The notes beneath the pieces are model-generated. The model saw nothing but the letters and a program-made list of their open reading frames with translations. It had not been told where the DNA came from and did no database searches. Source: Burkholderia thailandensis E264 (lineage in GTDB: Bacteria; Pseudomonadota; Gammaproteobacteria; Burkholderiales; Burkholderiaceae). From it: a DNA stretch of 64,000 bases. Location: contig NC_007650.1 of NCBI RefSeq assembly GCF_000012365.1, positions 1,178,001 through 1,242,000 on the forward strand. Reading direction: 5' to 3'. Every line of letters starts with the position of its first letter. Within the stretch, counting starts at the first letter, position 1. Made by a program: the position numbers and the translations under genes. Below are positions 27,652 through 34,805 of this stretch, piece by piece.

Positions 27652-27680
27652 ACTTTAGCGAAACGCGAAATCTTTGTCTA
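27652..27680 (-). promoter_or_regulatory. Leftward early promoter (pL-like)
   Basis: On the minus strand TAGACA (27680-27675) and TAAAGT (27657-27652) are 17 bp apart. The identical boxes with identical spacing occur at pR (28602-28630). Both spacers contain the same operator sequence. Confidence 0.75.
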
Positions 27681-27695
27681 TAGCGAAACGCGAAA
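27656..27695. promoter_or_regulatory. Two repressor operators at pL
   Basis: Two exact copies of TAGCGAAACGCGAAA (27656-27670 and 27681-27695), 25 bp apart, overlap the leftward promoter. The same motif recurs three times at pR. Confidence 0.8.
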
Positions 27696-27851
27696 TATCT
27701 AATGAAATTTCGTCCGTCCCTACATCAGCTCCGCGGGAGGGCATGGTTGAACTTGGCCGTATGATCCGTCGAATGATTGATGAGGCGGGGGCACTGCTTC
27801 CTTACACCCTGACAGAATTGACGTTGATAGGCCAGATTGTCCTTGGCAGAA

Positions 27852-27871
27852 TACTGTATGTATTTACAGTA
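27852..27871. promoter_or_regulatory. LexA (SOS) box
   Basis: TACTGTATGTATTTACAGTA contains CTGT-N8-ACAG with an AT-rich centre and symmetric flanks, a near-consensus LexA site for beta/gamma-proteobacteria. It lies 25 bp upstream of the TTG of the gene at 27897. A possible promoter is TTGATA (27824-27829) with AGAATA (27848-27853), which the box would overlap. Confidence 0.8.
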
Positions 27872-27896
27872 TTTAATAAGATGAAAGAGGGCCACC

Positions 27897-28226
27897 TTGA
27901 AGGAAGAAGCGATAGCGCGCCTGCGATGTAAGCCGGGGGATTTGGTTAGGGTCGTTGTGGCGGTAAATCCGGAGCTGTTGGGCGCTGTCGCGCTTGTGCA
28001 GCGGCGGCGTCCCGACGGACGCTGGAATGTTCTCCTAGATAGGAGTGCGCGGGGCGTCACCCTGCGGGGCGGGCGCGTCGTTGAAACGAGAGAATTCTGT
28101 TTCAGAGATGAGTCTCTCGAACCTATCGCAGGTATCGACGAGCTACTACGTTCGAGATTCAGTCACCTGCCGGGCGGTCGTCGTCTTCTGGATCGGGGTG
28201 AGGAGGGCGAGCCAGAAGGCCTTTGA
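27897..28226 (+). CDS. Small immunity-region protein under a LexA box (possible antirepressor)
   Basis: A 109-aa protein from a TTG at 27897 (AGAGG about 6 nt upstream). The core KPGDLVRVVVAVNPELLGAVALVQ then RRPDGRWNVLLD looks like an SH3/KOW-type small barrel, seen in other phage proteins of unknown role; the C-terminus is charged. It lies between pL and the repressor, converges on the repressor gene and overlaps its 3' end by 68 bp. The LexA box just upstream implies expression during the SOS response. By position this fits an antirepressor such as Tum of phage 186, but no sequence similarity is claimed. Confidence 0.65.
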   Translation: MKEEAIARLRCKPGDLVRVVVAVNPELLGAVALVQRRRPDGRWNVLLDRSARGVTLRGGRVVETREFCFRDESLEPIAGIDELLRSRFSHLPGGRRLLDRGEEGEPEGL

Positions 28227-28551
28227 TGAACGCCTCGACCTGAGCCCGGCCGCCAGCGTCAAGCCGTTCCCATCCCGCAGGCGTGCGGCTTCCCGCCTTG
28301 GGAGAGGGAGAGTTCCGCTCATGATCGATGTCGAGCCAACCACGCGGCTTGCCCGCCGCTTCTTCGATTCGACGGGCGGTGTCCTTGCGCATGCCGCGCT
28401 TCTTGCCGGTCTGGGAGTCCCTTGCGCCATCGCGCAGGTTAGCGTATTGGGCGAGACTCATATCGAGCATTTTTGCTGCGGCCGTAGGGCTGCCGCATTC
28501 CGTCTCGAGGAGCCGCAGATTGTCTCGCCTGATTTCGTCAATGTCCTTCAT
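28159..28551 (-). CDS. Phage repressor-like HTH protein without a protease domain
   Basis: A 130-aa protein with an N-terminal helix-turn-helix of the repressor/Cro class (IDEIRRDNLRLLETECGS, then PTAAAKMLDMSLAQYANLRD and GMRKDTARRIEEAAG), followed by GWLDIDHE and a short C-terminal tail rich in Pro/Asp. It is transcribed leftward from beside the three pR operators, in the CI position. The C-terminal S24/LexA-type peptidase domain that allows RecA-induced self-cleavage is absent. Induction must therefore work another way. GAAGGA precedes the ATG. Confidence 0.8.
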   Translation of the reverse strand: MKDIDEIRRDNLRLLETECGSPTAAAKMLDMSLAQYANLRDGARDSQTGKKRGMRKDTARRIEEAAGKPRGWLDIDHERNSPSPKAGSRTPAGWERLDAGGRAQVEAFIKGLLARPPHPDPEDDDRPAGD

Positions 28552-28564
28552 ATATCAAATTCAA

Positions 28565-28626
28565 TAGCAAAACGCTAAAGCAGTACATGCGCGAAACGCT
28601 ATAGACAAAGGTTTTGCGTTTCGCTA
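28565..28626. promoter_or_regulatory. Three repressor operators at pR
   Basis: TAGCAAAACGCTAAA (28565-28579), a GCGCGAAACGCTATA variant (about 28589-28603) and TTTTGCGTTTCGCTA (28612-28626, reverse orientation) share the dyad core TAGCG-AAA-CGCTA. Spacings of about 24 bp put all three on one DNA face, as in lambda OR. Confidence 0.8.
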
Positions 28627-28630
28627 AAGT
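28602..28630 (+). promoter_or_regulatory. Rightward early promoter (pR-like)
   Basis: TAGACA (28602-28607) and TAAAGT (28625-28630), spacer 17 bp, with the operator at 28612 filling the spacer. Transcription should begin near 28636-28637, at the ATG of the next gene. Confidence 0.75.
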
Positions 28631-28636
28631 CTCGAT

Positions 28637-28879
28637 ATGGATCTGAGAACCTACCTCGACGCGGAGCGCGGCCGGCTTGTCAAATTGGCTGAAGCCATCG
28701 GCGCTCACGCCTCTGATATCAGCGCATGGGCCAATCGGCGTAGACCAGTGCCAATACCGTTCGGCTGGCCTATCGAGCAGGCGACGATGGGCGCCGTTGG
28801 TCGGCGTGATCTCTTTCCTCTCAACGTAGTTCGAGACGTGTGGCCCGATCTCGTCGGAGAGACGGGGCAGCCTCTATAA
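28637..28879 (+). CDS. Cro-like HTH regulator (YdaS/Cro class)
   Basis: An 80-aa protein starting MDLRTYLDAERGRLVKLAEAIGAHASDISAWANRRR, the pattern of YdaS/Cro-type helix-turn-helix proteins that read 'PVPIPFGWPIEQAT' after the HTH. It is divergent to the repressor and first in the rightward operon, so it should play the Cro role. There is no ribosome site, and the ATG coincides with the predicted transcription start of pR, so the message is probably leaderless. Confidence 0.82.
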   Translation: MDLRTYLDAERGRLVKLAEAIGAHASDISAWANRRRPVPIPFGWPIEQATMGAVGRRDLFPLNVVRDVWPDLVGETGQPL

Positions 28880-29001
28880 CGCGGCTTCGTGTTCCTTCGT
28901 TGATGAAGGTGGTTGGGGTGCTGCGAGATGTTTTATCTTGCGTGGGTTAACGATATCCTATTGAACGTGCTGTCCCTTACGGGCCAGCGGAAGGAGTCAA
29001 C

Positions 29002-29334
29002 GTGACAAATGCTAACGACAAGTGCGCTGTGACGATCGAGGCAAGTCCCATTGGAACGGGGCGCGTCTTGATCGATGGCGTTGAAGTCCGGTGCGTCCAG
29101 AGCGTCAACGCGCGTATCCGCGCTGGACAGGGCGCCGTGGTGGAGCTGGGATTGGCCGCGAACGGCGGCACTCAGATCCACTACGACGGCGCGAATCTCT
29201 ACATCGAAGAAACTGCCATGCCCGCGGCACTCGAAATCGCTCTGTGGAAACACCTCGAGAAGAAGTACGGCCGCGAAATCGACGTTACAACGATGAGTTC
29301 GTCGACGCGCGATTACTGCCTCGTTGGCGACTAG
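29002..29334 (+). CDS. Phage hypothetical protein (110 aa), GTG start
   Basis: The GTG at 29002 follows AAGGAG by 6 nt. The product is beta-rich at first (AVTIEASPIGTGRVLIDGVEVRCVQ, then VNARIRAGQGAVVELGLA) and ends with a helical LEKKYGREIDVTTM. Repetitive beta strands resemble small phage structural or DNA-binding folds, but I recognise no family. It converges with the gene at 29331 (4-bp overlap). Confidence 0.7.
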   Translation: MTNANDKCAVTIEASPIGTGRVLIDGVEVRCVQSVNARIRAGQGAVVELGLAANGGTQIHYDGANLYIEETAMPAALEIALWKHLEKKYGREIDVTTMSSSTRDYCLVGD

Positions 29335-29549
29335 ATTCGCGTGATCTCGACGCCGCTTCGCACGAGTCGAAAGACATTTTCCGAGACGCGGTTCAGTGGC
29401 TCACCGTTCGAAAGTCGATATTCCTTCAGGCCCAACTCGCTGCTCTGTTCAGCGAACGTGCTTGTGTCGATCACGTCCTGGCGGACAACGACGTTGTACT
29501 TGTTGCCGCTTTCGTCGACTGCTTCGAAACGGTCAGTAATTACGCTCAT
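29331..29549 (-). CDS. Phage hypothetical protein (72 aa), antisense to the rightward operon
   Basis: Start at ATG 29549 with GGAG before it; a longer reading from 29684 is rejected. The product (SVITDRFEAVDESGNKYNVV, VIDTSTF, EYRLSNGEPLNRVSENVFR) belongs to a widespread small phage protein family of unknown function whose members read FxAxDxxGxxYxV. It faces against pR transcription and its 3' end overlaps the preceding gene. Confidence 0.7.
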   Translation of the reverse strand: MSVITDRFEAVDESGNKYNVVVRQDVIDTSTFAEQSSELGLKEYRLSNGEPLNRVSENVFRLVRSGVEITRI

Positions 29550-29763
29550 TGGGTCTCCGTTTGTGGCTACTTCGTGGTGTGGAAATCCGAATTCTGCCAT
29601 GGGCGTGAGACCCACCCATTTGAACCAAAGCGTGTGTCGCCTGTGGAAAGCGGCGTAGACGCTCAATAGCAACACCCAAGCCATTCACGAATCCTCGTTC
29701 AAAGCGTTGAGGATGAGTTTAGTAGTGCGAATGGTGAGAAAACACGTTTGTTTGGAGGATCGA

Positions 29764-30204
29764 TTGAACATTCTCGATACGGCGCACGCCGTCGCTCACA
29801 ACTATCCGGGCGGGTGCGAATCGCTCGCACCGCGCCTCGGTGTATCGCCCGCCGTGCTTCGGAGCAAGGTGAATCCGAACACGGGTACGCACAAGCTCAC
29901 GCTTCAGGAGGCGGTACGCATTGGCGAGGTGACGGACAACGACGCGATTCTCGAAGCGTGGGCGGGCGAGCGCGGCTACGCGCTCGTGAAGTTGCCGAGC
30001 GCCGTTGACTGCTGCGACGCTGCGATCGTCGAGCTGATGGGCAAGGCGTGGTCGACGCACGGCGACGTCGGGCAGGAGATCGTGAAGACGCTCGAAGACG
30101 GCCGTGTCGAGCGGCACGAGATCGAGCGCGTGGATCACCGAATCTTCAAGCATGCGCAGGTGCTTCTCGATATCTCCGCGCGGCTGCGCGGCATGGCCGA
30201 GTAG
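29764..30204 (+). CDS. CII-like regulatory protein (Phage_CII_2 type)
   Basis: A 146-aa protein from a TTG at 29764, chosen because GGAGG lies 5 nt upstream and the family N-terminus follows (NILDTAHAVAHNYPGGCESLAPRLGVSP). The HTH reads AVLRSKVNPNTGTHKLTLQEAVRI. The C-terminal helix is long and charged (RHEIERVDHRIFKHAQVLLDI), consistent with oligomerisation. Members activate lysogeny promoters in other temperate phages, so a role in the lysis-lysogeny choice is likely. It lies after the cro-like gene on the rightward transcript. Confidence 0.85.
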   Translation: MNILDTAHAVAHNYPGGCESLAPRLGVSPAVLRSKVNPNTGTHKLTLQEAVRIGEVTDNDAILEAWAGERGYALVKLPSAVDCCDAAIVELMGKAWSTHGDVGQEIVKTLEDGRVERHEIERVDHRIFKHAQVLLDISARLRGMAE

Positions 30205-30214
30205 TGGGGAGCGC

Positions 30215-31411
30215 TTGAGTGTCGCCTACTACAACGAGCACGATCAAGTCGCCGCGGAGTGGCTGCGCAACCTCGTTGCGGCAGGCCGCATCGCGCCCGG
30301 TGACGTCGACGAACGCGACATCCGCGACGTGCATCCCGACGACCTTCGTCCATACGCCCAGTGCCATTTCTTCGCAGGCGTCGGCGTCTGGTCCTACGCG
30401 CTTCGTCGCGCCGGATGGCCCGACGATCGACCTGTTTGGACGGGTTCCTGTCCGTGCCAACCTTTCTCCGCGGCAGGCAAAGGACTTGGGTTTGATGACG
30501 AGCGGCATCTCTGGCCTGCGTGGTACTGGCTCATCGGTGAGCGCCGTCCTGCAATCGTCTTTGGAGAGCAGGTTGCGGGGTCGGCTGTCGACCCTTGGAT
30601 CGACCTTGTTCAAGCTGACGTGGAAGCGTTGGACTACGCCTATGGGTGTGTCCCGTTTCCGTCTGCGGGCGTCGGCTCCCCGCATATCCGAGACCGGGCG
30701 TATTGGATGGCCTACGCCGCTCGCGAGCGACGCGCGAGGATCAGCGGGCGTCGGCAAAACCGAATTGCCGAACATCGCGAAGCTGGCCGGTTGGCCCACT
30801 CCAACCGCATGCCAAGCGGGCGGGGCTCCGGAGCAGTTCTTAGAACGGAAGCTACGCGCGATCGCGCGCGGCTCGAAGATGGGCGTGAGCCTGACGGATC
30901 TTGGAATGGTTGCGCAACTGTCGGGCTGGCCGACGCCGACTGTTGGCAACGCGGAGGGATCTCAATCGTTCGCGGGCTTGAGCGCGACGGGCAAGACGCC
31001 GGACGGTCGCAAGGTCGCGGTGAGCCTGAATCATGTGGCGCAGTTCGCGGGCTGGGCAAGCCCGACCACGGGCGATGCGAAGGTGCGGGACTACCAACGC
31101 AGCGGTGCAACGGGGACGATCAATCTAGCGCTGAACGGAATGGCCAAGCTGGCGAGCATGCAACCGTTGCAGCCGGCCGCCGAAGCGGAGTTGAAATTGC
31201 CACCGCTGATCCCGGCCCGATTAACGGCTTCTGGCGAGATGCTGATTGGCTCCTCTGCCGGGATGGAAAGTGGCGGCCAGTTGAACCCGGCACATTCCCG
31301 TTGGCTCATGGGGCTCCCGCGCGAGTGGGACGACTGCGCGCCTACGGCAACGCGATCAACGCGGAAGCGGCGGTTGCGTGGATCGAAGCGTGCCGAGGGG
31401 TGATCGGATGA
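30215..31411 (+). CDS. DNA C5-cytosine methyltransferase
   Basis: A 398-aa protein from a TTG at 30215 (GGGGAG just upstream). Motif I is [19 protein letters not shown], motif IV with catalytic C81 is [17 protein letters not shown], motif VI is VVFGEQV-like (IVFGEQVAG), and motif VIII is [11 protein letters not shown]. The C-terminal motifs IX-X lie in [21 protein letters not shown] and [20 protein letters not shown]. The middle (about 165-330) is a low-complexity target-recognition region. The whole gene is covered by a second long frame at 30219-31403. No restriction partner is present, so it probably protects phage DNA. The stop overlaps the next gene (ATGA). Confidence 0.88.
   Translation: MSVAYYNEHDQVAAEWLRNLVAAGRIAPGDVDERDIRDVHPDDLRPYAQCHFFAGVGVWSYALRRAGWPDDRPVWTGSCPCQPFSAAGKGLGFDDERHLWPAWYWLIGERRPAIVFGEQVAGSAVDPWIDLVQADVEALDYAYGCVPFPSAGVGSPHIRDRAYWMAYAARERRARISGRRQNRIAEHREAGRLAHSNRMPSGRGSGAVLRTEATRDRARLEDGREPDGSWNGCATVGLADADCWQRGGISIVRGLERDGQDAGRSQGRGEPESCGAVRGLGKPDHGRCEGAGLPTQRCNGDDQSSAERNGQAGEHATVAAGRRSGVEIATADPGPINGFWRDADWLLCRDGKWRPVEPGTFPLAHGAPARVGRLRAYGNAINAEAAVAWIEACRGVIG
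30219..31403 (+). CDS. Overprinted frame within the C5-methyltransferase gene (WPTP-repeat protein)
   Basis: A 394-codon frame, +1 relative to the methyltransferase, starts at a GTG 4 bp after the methyltransferase TTG and ends 8 bp before its stop. Its first 65 residues look like noise. From about residue 68 it reads like a real phage family: [48 protein letters not shown], repeated GWPTPTA-like blocks, and the ending [22 protein letters not shown]. That ending resembles the LNPxFVEWLMGFPxGW motif of some C5-methyltransferases. I recall proteins of this kind annotated on their own in other phages. Whether it is translated here, from GTG or an internal start, or by frameshift, is open. Confidence 0.55.
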   Translation: MSPTTTSTIKSPRSGCATSLRQAASRPVTSTNATSATCIPTTFVHTPSAISSQASASGPTRFVAPDGPTIDLFGRVPVRANLSPRQAKDLGLMTSGISGLRGTGSSVSAVLQSSLESRLRGRLSTLGSTLFKLTWKRWTTPMGVSRFRLRASAPRISETGRIGWPTPLASDARGSAGVGKTELPNIAKLAGWPTPTACQAGGAPEQFLERKLRAIARGSKMGVSLTDLGMVAQLSGWPTPTVGNAEGSQSFAGLSATGKTPDGRKVAVSLNHVAQFAGWASPTTGDAKVRDYQRSGATGTINLALNGMAKLASMQPLQPAAEAELKLPPLIPARLTASGEMLIGSSAGMESGGQLNPAHSRWLMGLPREWDDCAPTATRSTRKRRLRGSKRAEG

Positions 31412-32544
31412 ACTGGCTCGACCGCTCCCACCGCGGCGACTGCCGCGACCTTATGCGCGCGATGATCGCCGATGGCGTGAAGGTGCAGACGATCGTGACG
31501 TCGCCGCCGTACTGGGGCCTCCGCTCGTATCTGCCCGACGGTCATCCGGACAAGCATCGCGAGATCGGCAGCGAGCCGACACTGCGCGAGTTCATCAACA
31601 CGCTGGTCGGCGTGTTCGATCTGGCGCGCGCGCTGCTAGCCGACGATGGCACGCTCTGGCTGAACATGGGCGATGCCTATGCCTCATCGGGCGGACAGAC
31701 GCCGATGCGCGGAGAGACGTTTGCCGGGCGCGCTCGCGCTAAGGAGAACATCTGCCTGAGCAACAGGAAAGCGGGCATCGACGGTCTGAAGGTCAAAGAT
31801 CTGATGGGCCAGCCGTGGCGTCTTGCGTTTGCATTGCAGGATGCCGGCTGGTATCTCCGACAGGACATCATCTGGCACAAGCCGAACCCGATGCCCGAGA
31901 GCGTGCGCGACCGCTGCACTAAGGCACACGAATATCTGTTTCTGCTTTCGAAGAGCGAGCGCTACTACTACGACTTCCACGCGATGCAGGAGCCTGTGAG
32001 CGGTGGTGCTCATGCACGTTCGCCCGGCAATCGGTCACACAAGGCCACAAATGCATTTGCGGCGGGCGACGAGCATCACCGCACGAAAAGCGGACTCGTC
32101 GCGTACGCCGAGCGGCAGCGCGCCGCGGGCGTCAATCCGAAAGCTGTAGCGGTCGCCGGTTGGCAGACGGGACCGGGCGCACATTCGACTGTCGAGCACA
32201 ACCGCGGCGCTCGTGCAAAGCGGCAGAAGCAAAACGAATCGTTCTCGGCAGCCGTCACCGACGTTGTCACGAGTCGAAATCGCCGGAGCGTCTGGACGAT
32301 CCCGACGCAGTCGTTCGACGGTGCCCACTTTGCAACTTTCCCCGAGGCGCTCGTCGAACCTTGCGTGCTCGCCGGCAGTCGGCCGGGCGACGTCGTGTTC
32401 GATCCGTTCTTCGGCAGCGGCACGACCGGACAAGTAGCGCAGCGCCTCGGCCGCCGTTTCATCGGCTGCGAACTCAACCCGGACTATGAGCCGCTGCAGC
32501 GCGATCGTCTGCGGCAGCCGGGATTCGTTTTGGAGGTCATGTGA
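31408..32544 (+). CDS. Site-specific DNA amino-methyltransferase (N4-C/N6-A type)
   Basis: A 378-aa beta-class methyltransferase. The catalytic motif IV is [14 protein letters not shown] near residue 40, and the AdoMet-binding motif I at the C-terminus is [31 protein letters not shown] favours N4-cytosine over N6-adenine activity, but this is not decisive. The start overlaps the upstream stop (ATGA), and its own stop overlaps the next GTG. An inserted segment of about 100 residues (200-300) is lysine/arginine rich and may carry specificity. Confidence 0.92.
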   Translation: MNWLDRSHRGDCRDLMRAMIADGVKVQTIVTSPPYWGLRSYLPDGHPDKHREIGSEPTLREFINTLVGVFDLARALLADDGTLWLNMGDAYASSGGQTPMRGETFAGRARAKENICLSNRKAGIDGLKVKDLMGQPWRLAFALQDAGWYLRQDIIWHKPNPMPESVRDRCTKAHEYLFLLSKSERYYYDFHAMQEPVSGGAHARSPGNRSHKATNAFAAGDEHHRTKSGLVAYAERQRAAGVNPKAVAVAGWQTGPGAHSTVEHNRGARAKRQKQNESFSAAVTDVVTSRNRRSVWTIPTQSFDGAHFATFPEALVEPCVLAGSRPGDVVFDPFFGSGTTGQVAQRLGRRFIGCELNPDYEPLQRDRLRQPGFVLEVM

Positions 32545-33539
32545 GCGAGCGCCCAACCCTCCACGTCGTTTCTCTGTCCGGCGGCAAGGACAGTACCGCG
32601 ACGCTGTGCGTCGCACTCGAACAGCACGGTTCGGAGAACGTGCGTGCTGTGATGGCGGATACCGGAAACGAGGATGAGCAGAACCTCGAATACGCGCTCG
32701 ACTATTTGCCTCGCGCGCTCGGTATCCCGGTGGACGTAGTGCGGGCCGACTTCACTGACGAATTTGCGACAAAGCGAGCGAACCTTGCGCGGATCGCCGC
32801 CGGCGAACCTGAGTCAGCCGTGTACGGCAAGCGCGAGTTCATGTACCGCTGGACGCCCGAGGCGGCCGCACGAGCGCTTGAAGTGCTACATCCGACCGGA
32901 ATCCCATTCCTTGACCTTTGCCTTGTCCGCGGCGGATTTCCATCACGCAAGCGGCAGTTCTGCACGCAGTACCTGAAGACCGAGCAACTTGTCGGCTACG
33001 CATTGCGTGAGATCGACCGCGGCTACGCGGTGTGGTCGTGGCAGGGCGTTCGCATTGACGAGAGCGATTCGCGTCGAGAGCGTCTTCAGGGTACGGGCGC
33101 GTGCGTGAAGGCATTCGAGGTGGTCGGCGGCGGCCTTTTCAATTACCGCCCCATTCTGCGCTGGAGTGCCGCCGACGTATTCGAAGCGCACGCGGCGGCC
33201 GGCATTCGACCAAATCCGCTGTACCGGCAAGGCATGTCGCGCGTTGGCTGCATGCCATGCATCAACGCCGGGAAGTTGGAACTGCGAGAGATCGCGCGCC
33301 GGTTTCCCGAGCACGTCGAGCGCATTGCGGAATGGGAGCGTCTCGTGTCCGAAGTCTGCAGGCCGGGTAGCCCAGTCTCGTTCTTTCATCAGGGCACAAC
33401 GGGCCATACGGGACAGGCGTCCACGATTTGGAAGGTCGTCGACTGGTCGAAGACGAGCCGCGGCGGCCGTCAATACGACCTTCTCGCGGACGCAGAACCT
33501 GCGACGGCATGCTCGTCCGCATACGGGCTCTGCGAATAG
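32541..33539 (+). CDS. Phosphoadenosine phosphosulfate reductase-family (PP-loop) protein
   Basis: A 332-aa protein from a GTG overlapping the methyltransferase stop (GTGA). The PP-loop is [15 protein letters not shown] near residue 15. Later cysteine motifs are [12 protein letters not shown] and [10 protein letters not shown], the set used in DndC-like and PAPS-reductase-like proteins, where the Cys residues can bind an iron-sulfur cluster. Many temperate phages carry such a gene. Direct coupling to a DNA methyltransferase hints at nucleic-acid modification rather than sulfate assimilation, but the substrate is unknown. Confidence 0.85.
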   Translation: MSERPTLHVVSLSGGKDSTATLCVALEQHGSENVRAVMADTGNEDEQNLEYALDYLPRALGIPVDVVRADFTDEFATKRANLARIAAGEPESAVYGKREFMYRWTPEAAARALEVLHPTGIPFLDLCLVRGGFPSRKRQFCTQYLKTEQLVGYALREIDRGYAVWSWQGVRIDESDSRRERLQGTGACVKAFEVVGGGLFNYRPILRWSAADVFEAHAAAGIRPNPLYRQGMSRVGCMPCINAGKLELREIARRFPEHVERIAEWERLVSEVCRPGSPVSFFHQGTTGHTGQASTIWKVVDWSKTSRGGRQYDLLADAEPATACSSAYGLCE

Positions 33540-33573
33540 CTCCACACACCAACTATCTCAACAGGAGCCACTG

Positions 33574-34395
33574 ATGGCCAAAAACTCAATCGACGTCTAC
33601 GGGGCATCGGGCAAGGGCAACGTCCTTTCGATGGACCCCGACAAGCTGACGCTCGTCACGGACCCGAAGCACCCGCTGTACGACCGGCGCGTACATCAGG
33701 CGCCGAACCCGAAGACGGTTCGGAACTATCGCGCGCAGGGCGTGCTTGAGCCGGTGCTCTTCTACAAAGACCCGGAGACGGGCGAGAACCTCGTGATCGA
33801 CGGCCGTCGCCGCGTGATCAACGCGCGCGAGCTGAACCGTCAACTGATCGAGGCGGGCGAAGAGCCGATCACGATTCCGGCGATCCCGAAGCGCGTCATG
33901 CGCGACAGCGACAAGTCGTTCGTCGGAATGATGGTCAGCACGAACGAGATCCGCGAAGAAGACTCGCCGATCAACCGGGCCGAGAAGATGGCTCGCATGC
34001 TCGACGTCGGCCACACCGAGGATGCTATCGCCGTCGCGTTCGGTGTCGAGGTGCCGACCGTGCGCTCTGCTTTGAAGCTGCTCGACTGCTGCATGGCGGT
34101 GCGTGACGCTGTTGAGGCGGAACAGATCACTGTGTCGCACGCGCTGAAGCTTGCGAAGCTGTCGCCCGACGAGCAACGCGCGAAGGTTCAGGCGTTGATC
34201 GATGCCGCTGACGGCAAGGAAGGGCACGCGCGCTCGCGTGCGCAGAAGGCCGTGCTCGGCGGTACGGCGGCGCGCGTACGTCCGCGTAAGCAGATCGAGG
34301 CGGCGCTCGCGGAGGCGACGGGCGAGCGCTTGGCGGCGCTGCGATGGGTGCTCGGCATTGACGACGCGGAAAGCGCACAGGAGGCCACCGAATGA
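33574..34395 (+). CDS. ParB N-terminal domain protein
   Basis: A 273-aa protein with an AGGAG ribosome site. The ParB/Srx-like N-domain reads VLEPVLFYKDPETGENLVIDGRRRVINARELNR, followed by SFVGMMVSTNEIREEDSPINRAEKMARML. An HTH follows in EDAIAVAFGVEVPTVRSALKLL and a helical C-terminus. ParB-like proteins with CTPase folds appear in many phages without a ParA partner, and none is seen here. A role in phage DNA binding or gene control is likely; partition is not implied. Confidence 0.88.
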   Translation: MAKNSIDVYGASGKGNVLSMDPDKLTLVTDPKHPLYDRRVHQAPNPKTVRNYRAQGVLEPVLFYKDPETGENLVIDGRRRVINARELNRQLIEAGEEPITIPAIPKRVMRDSDKSFVGMMVSTNEIREEDSPINRAEKMARMLDVGHTEDAIAVAFGVEVPTVRSALKLLDCCMAVRDAVEAEQITVSHALKLAKLSPDEQRAKVQALIDAADGKEGHARSRAQKAVLGGTAARVRPRKQIEAALAEATGERLAALRWVLGIDDAESAQEATE

Positions 34396-34652
34396 GTTTC
34401 GAGCACCTCAACCGCGCTATGCGCGAGCAGTTCCCGCCGACGGCCAAGGTGATCCTGATCTTTCTGGCGCGGTTGGCCGACGAGCAGGGGAATTGCGATC
34501 CGTCGATCGACGCCATTGCGGAATTCGCGGGCGTGACGCGCGTGACCGTGTCGTCGACCCTTCGCACGTTGGAGGAGGCCGGTGCGCTGCGCATTACGCG
34601 CCGGCCCGGTCATCCGAGCGCCTATCGCTTGACTCTCGGGAGAGCGTCTTGA
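34392..34652 (+). CDS. Helix-turn-helix domain protein (86 aa)
   Basis: The start overlaps the ParB-like stop (ATGA). The product is a winged-helix of the replication-protein type: TAKVILIFLARLADEQGNC, PSIDAIAEFAGVTRVTVSSTLRTLEEAGALRI. It resembles the N-terminal HTH of phage replication proteins, such as that of the larger gene at 34806, and may be a helper or paralogue of it. Confidence 0.8.
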   Translation: MSFEHLNRAMREQFPPTAKVILIFLARLADEQGNCDPSIDAIAEFAGVTRVTVSSTLRTLEEAGALRITRRPGHPSAYRLTLGRAS

Positions 34653-34798
34653 CTCCGACCGACATCAAAGAGCCCATTCCGGCGCGCGCTGGCGAAGTGA
34701 CGCCCGTTGCGGTGACAGCTCGCGCAGCGGCCACGCGTACGTGTCTGTCATGTGGCGCAAAGACTGACGCTGACGGCGCGTTGCCGTGCGGGCACTGA
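34649..34798 (+). CDS. Mini zinc-ribbon protein (49 aa), TTG start
   Basis: TTG at 34649 overlaps the upstream stop (TTGA) with GGGAG before it. The product ends in TRTCLSCGAKTDADGALPCGH, a CxxC...CxH cluster likely to bind zinc. Very short, but overlap, ribosome site and motif support it. Confidence 0.6.
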   Translation: MTPTDIKEPIPARAGEVTPVAVTARAAATRTCLSCGAKTDADGALPCGH

Positions 34799-34805
34799 GG
34801 AGCCT

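Noticed and set aside
27500..27660. Possible tRNA-like or rRNA-like sequence in the pL leader
   Set aside because: Dyads are present but no acceptor stem/anticodon arrangement or rRNA signature could be formed.
27674..27931. Plus-strand frame of 85 codons spanning the pL operator and LexA box
   Set aside because: Its TTG start lies within the promoter/operator and the frame overlaps the better supported gene at 27897; internal ATGs have poor spacing to a ribosome site.
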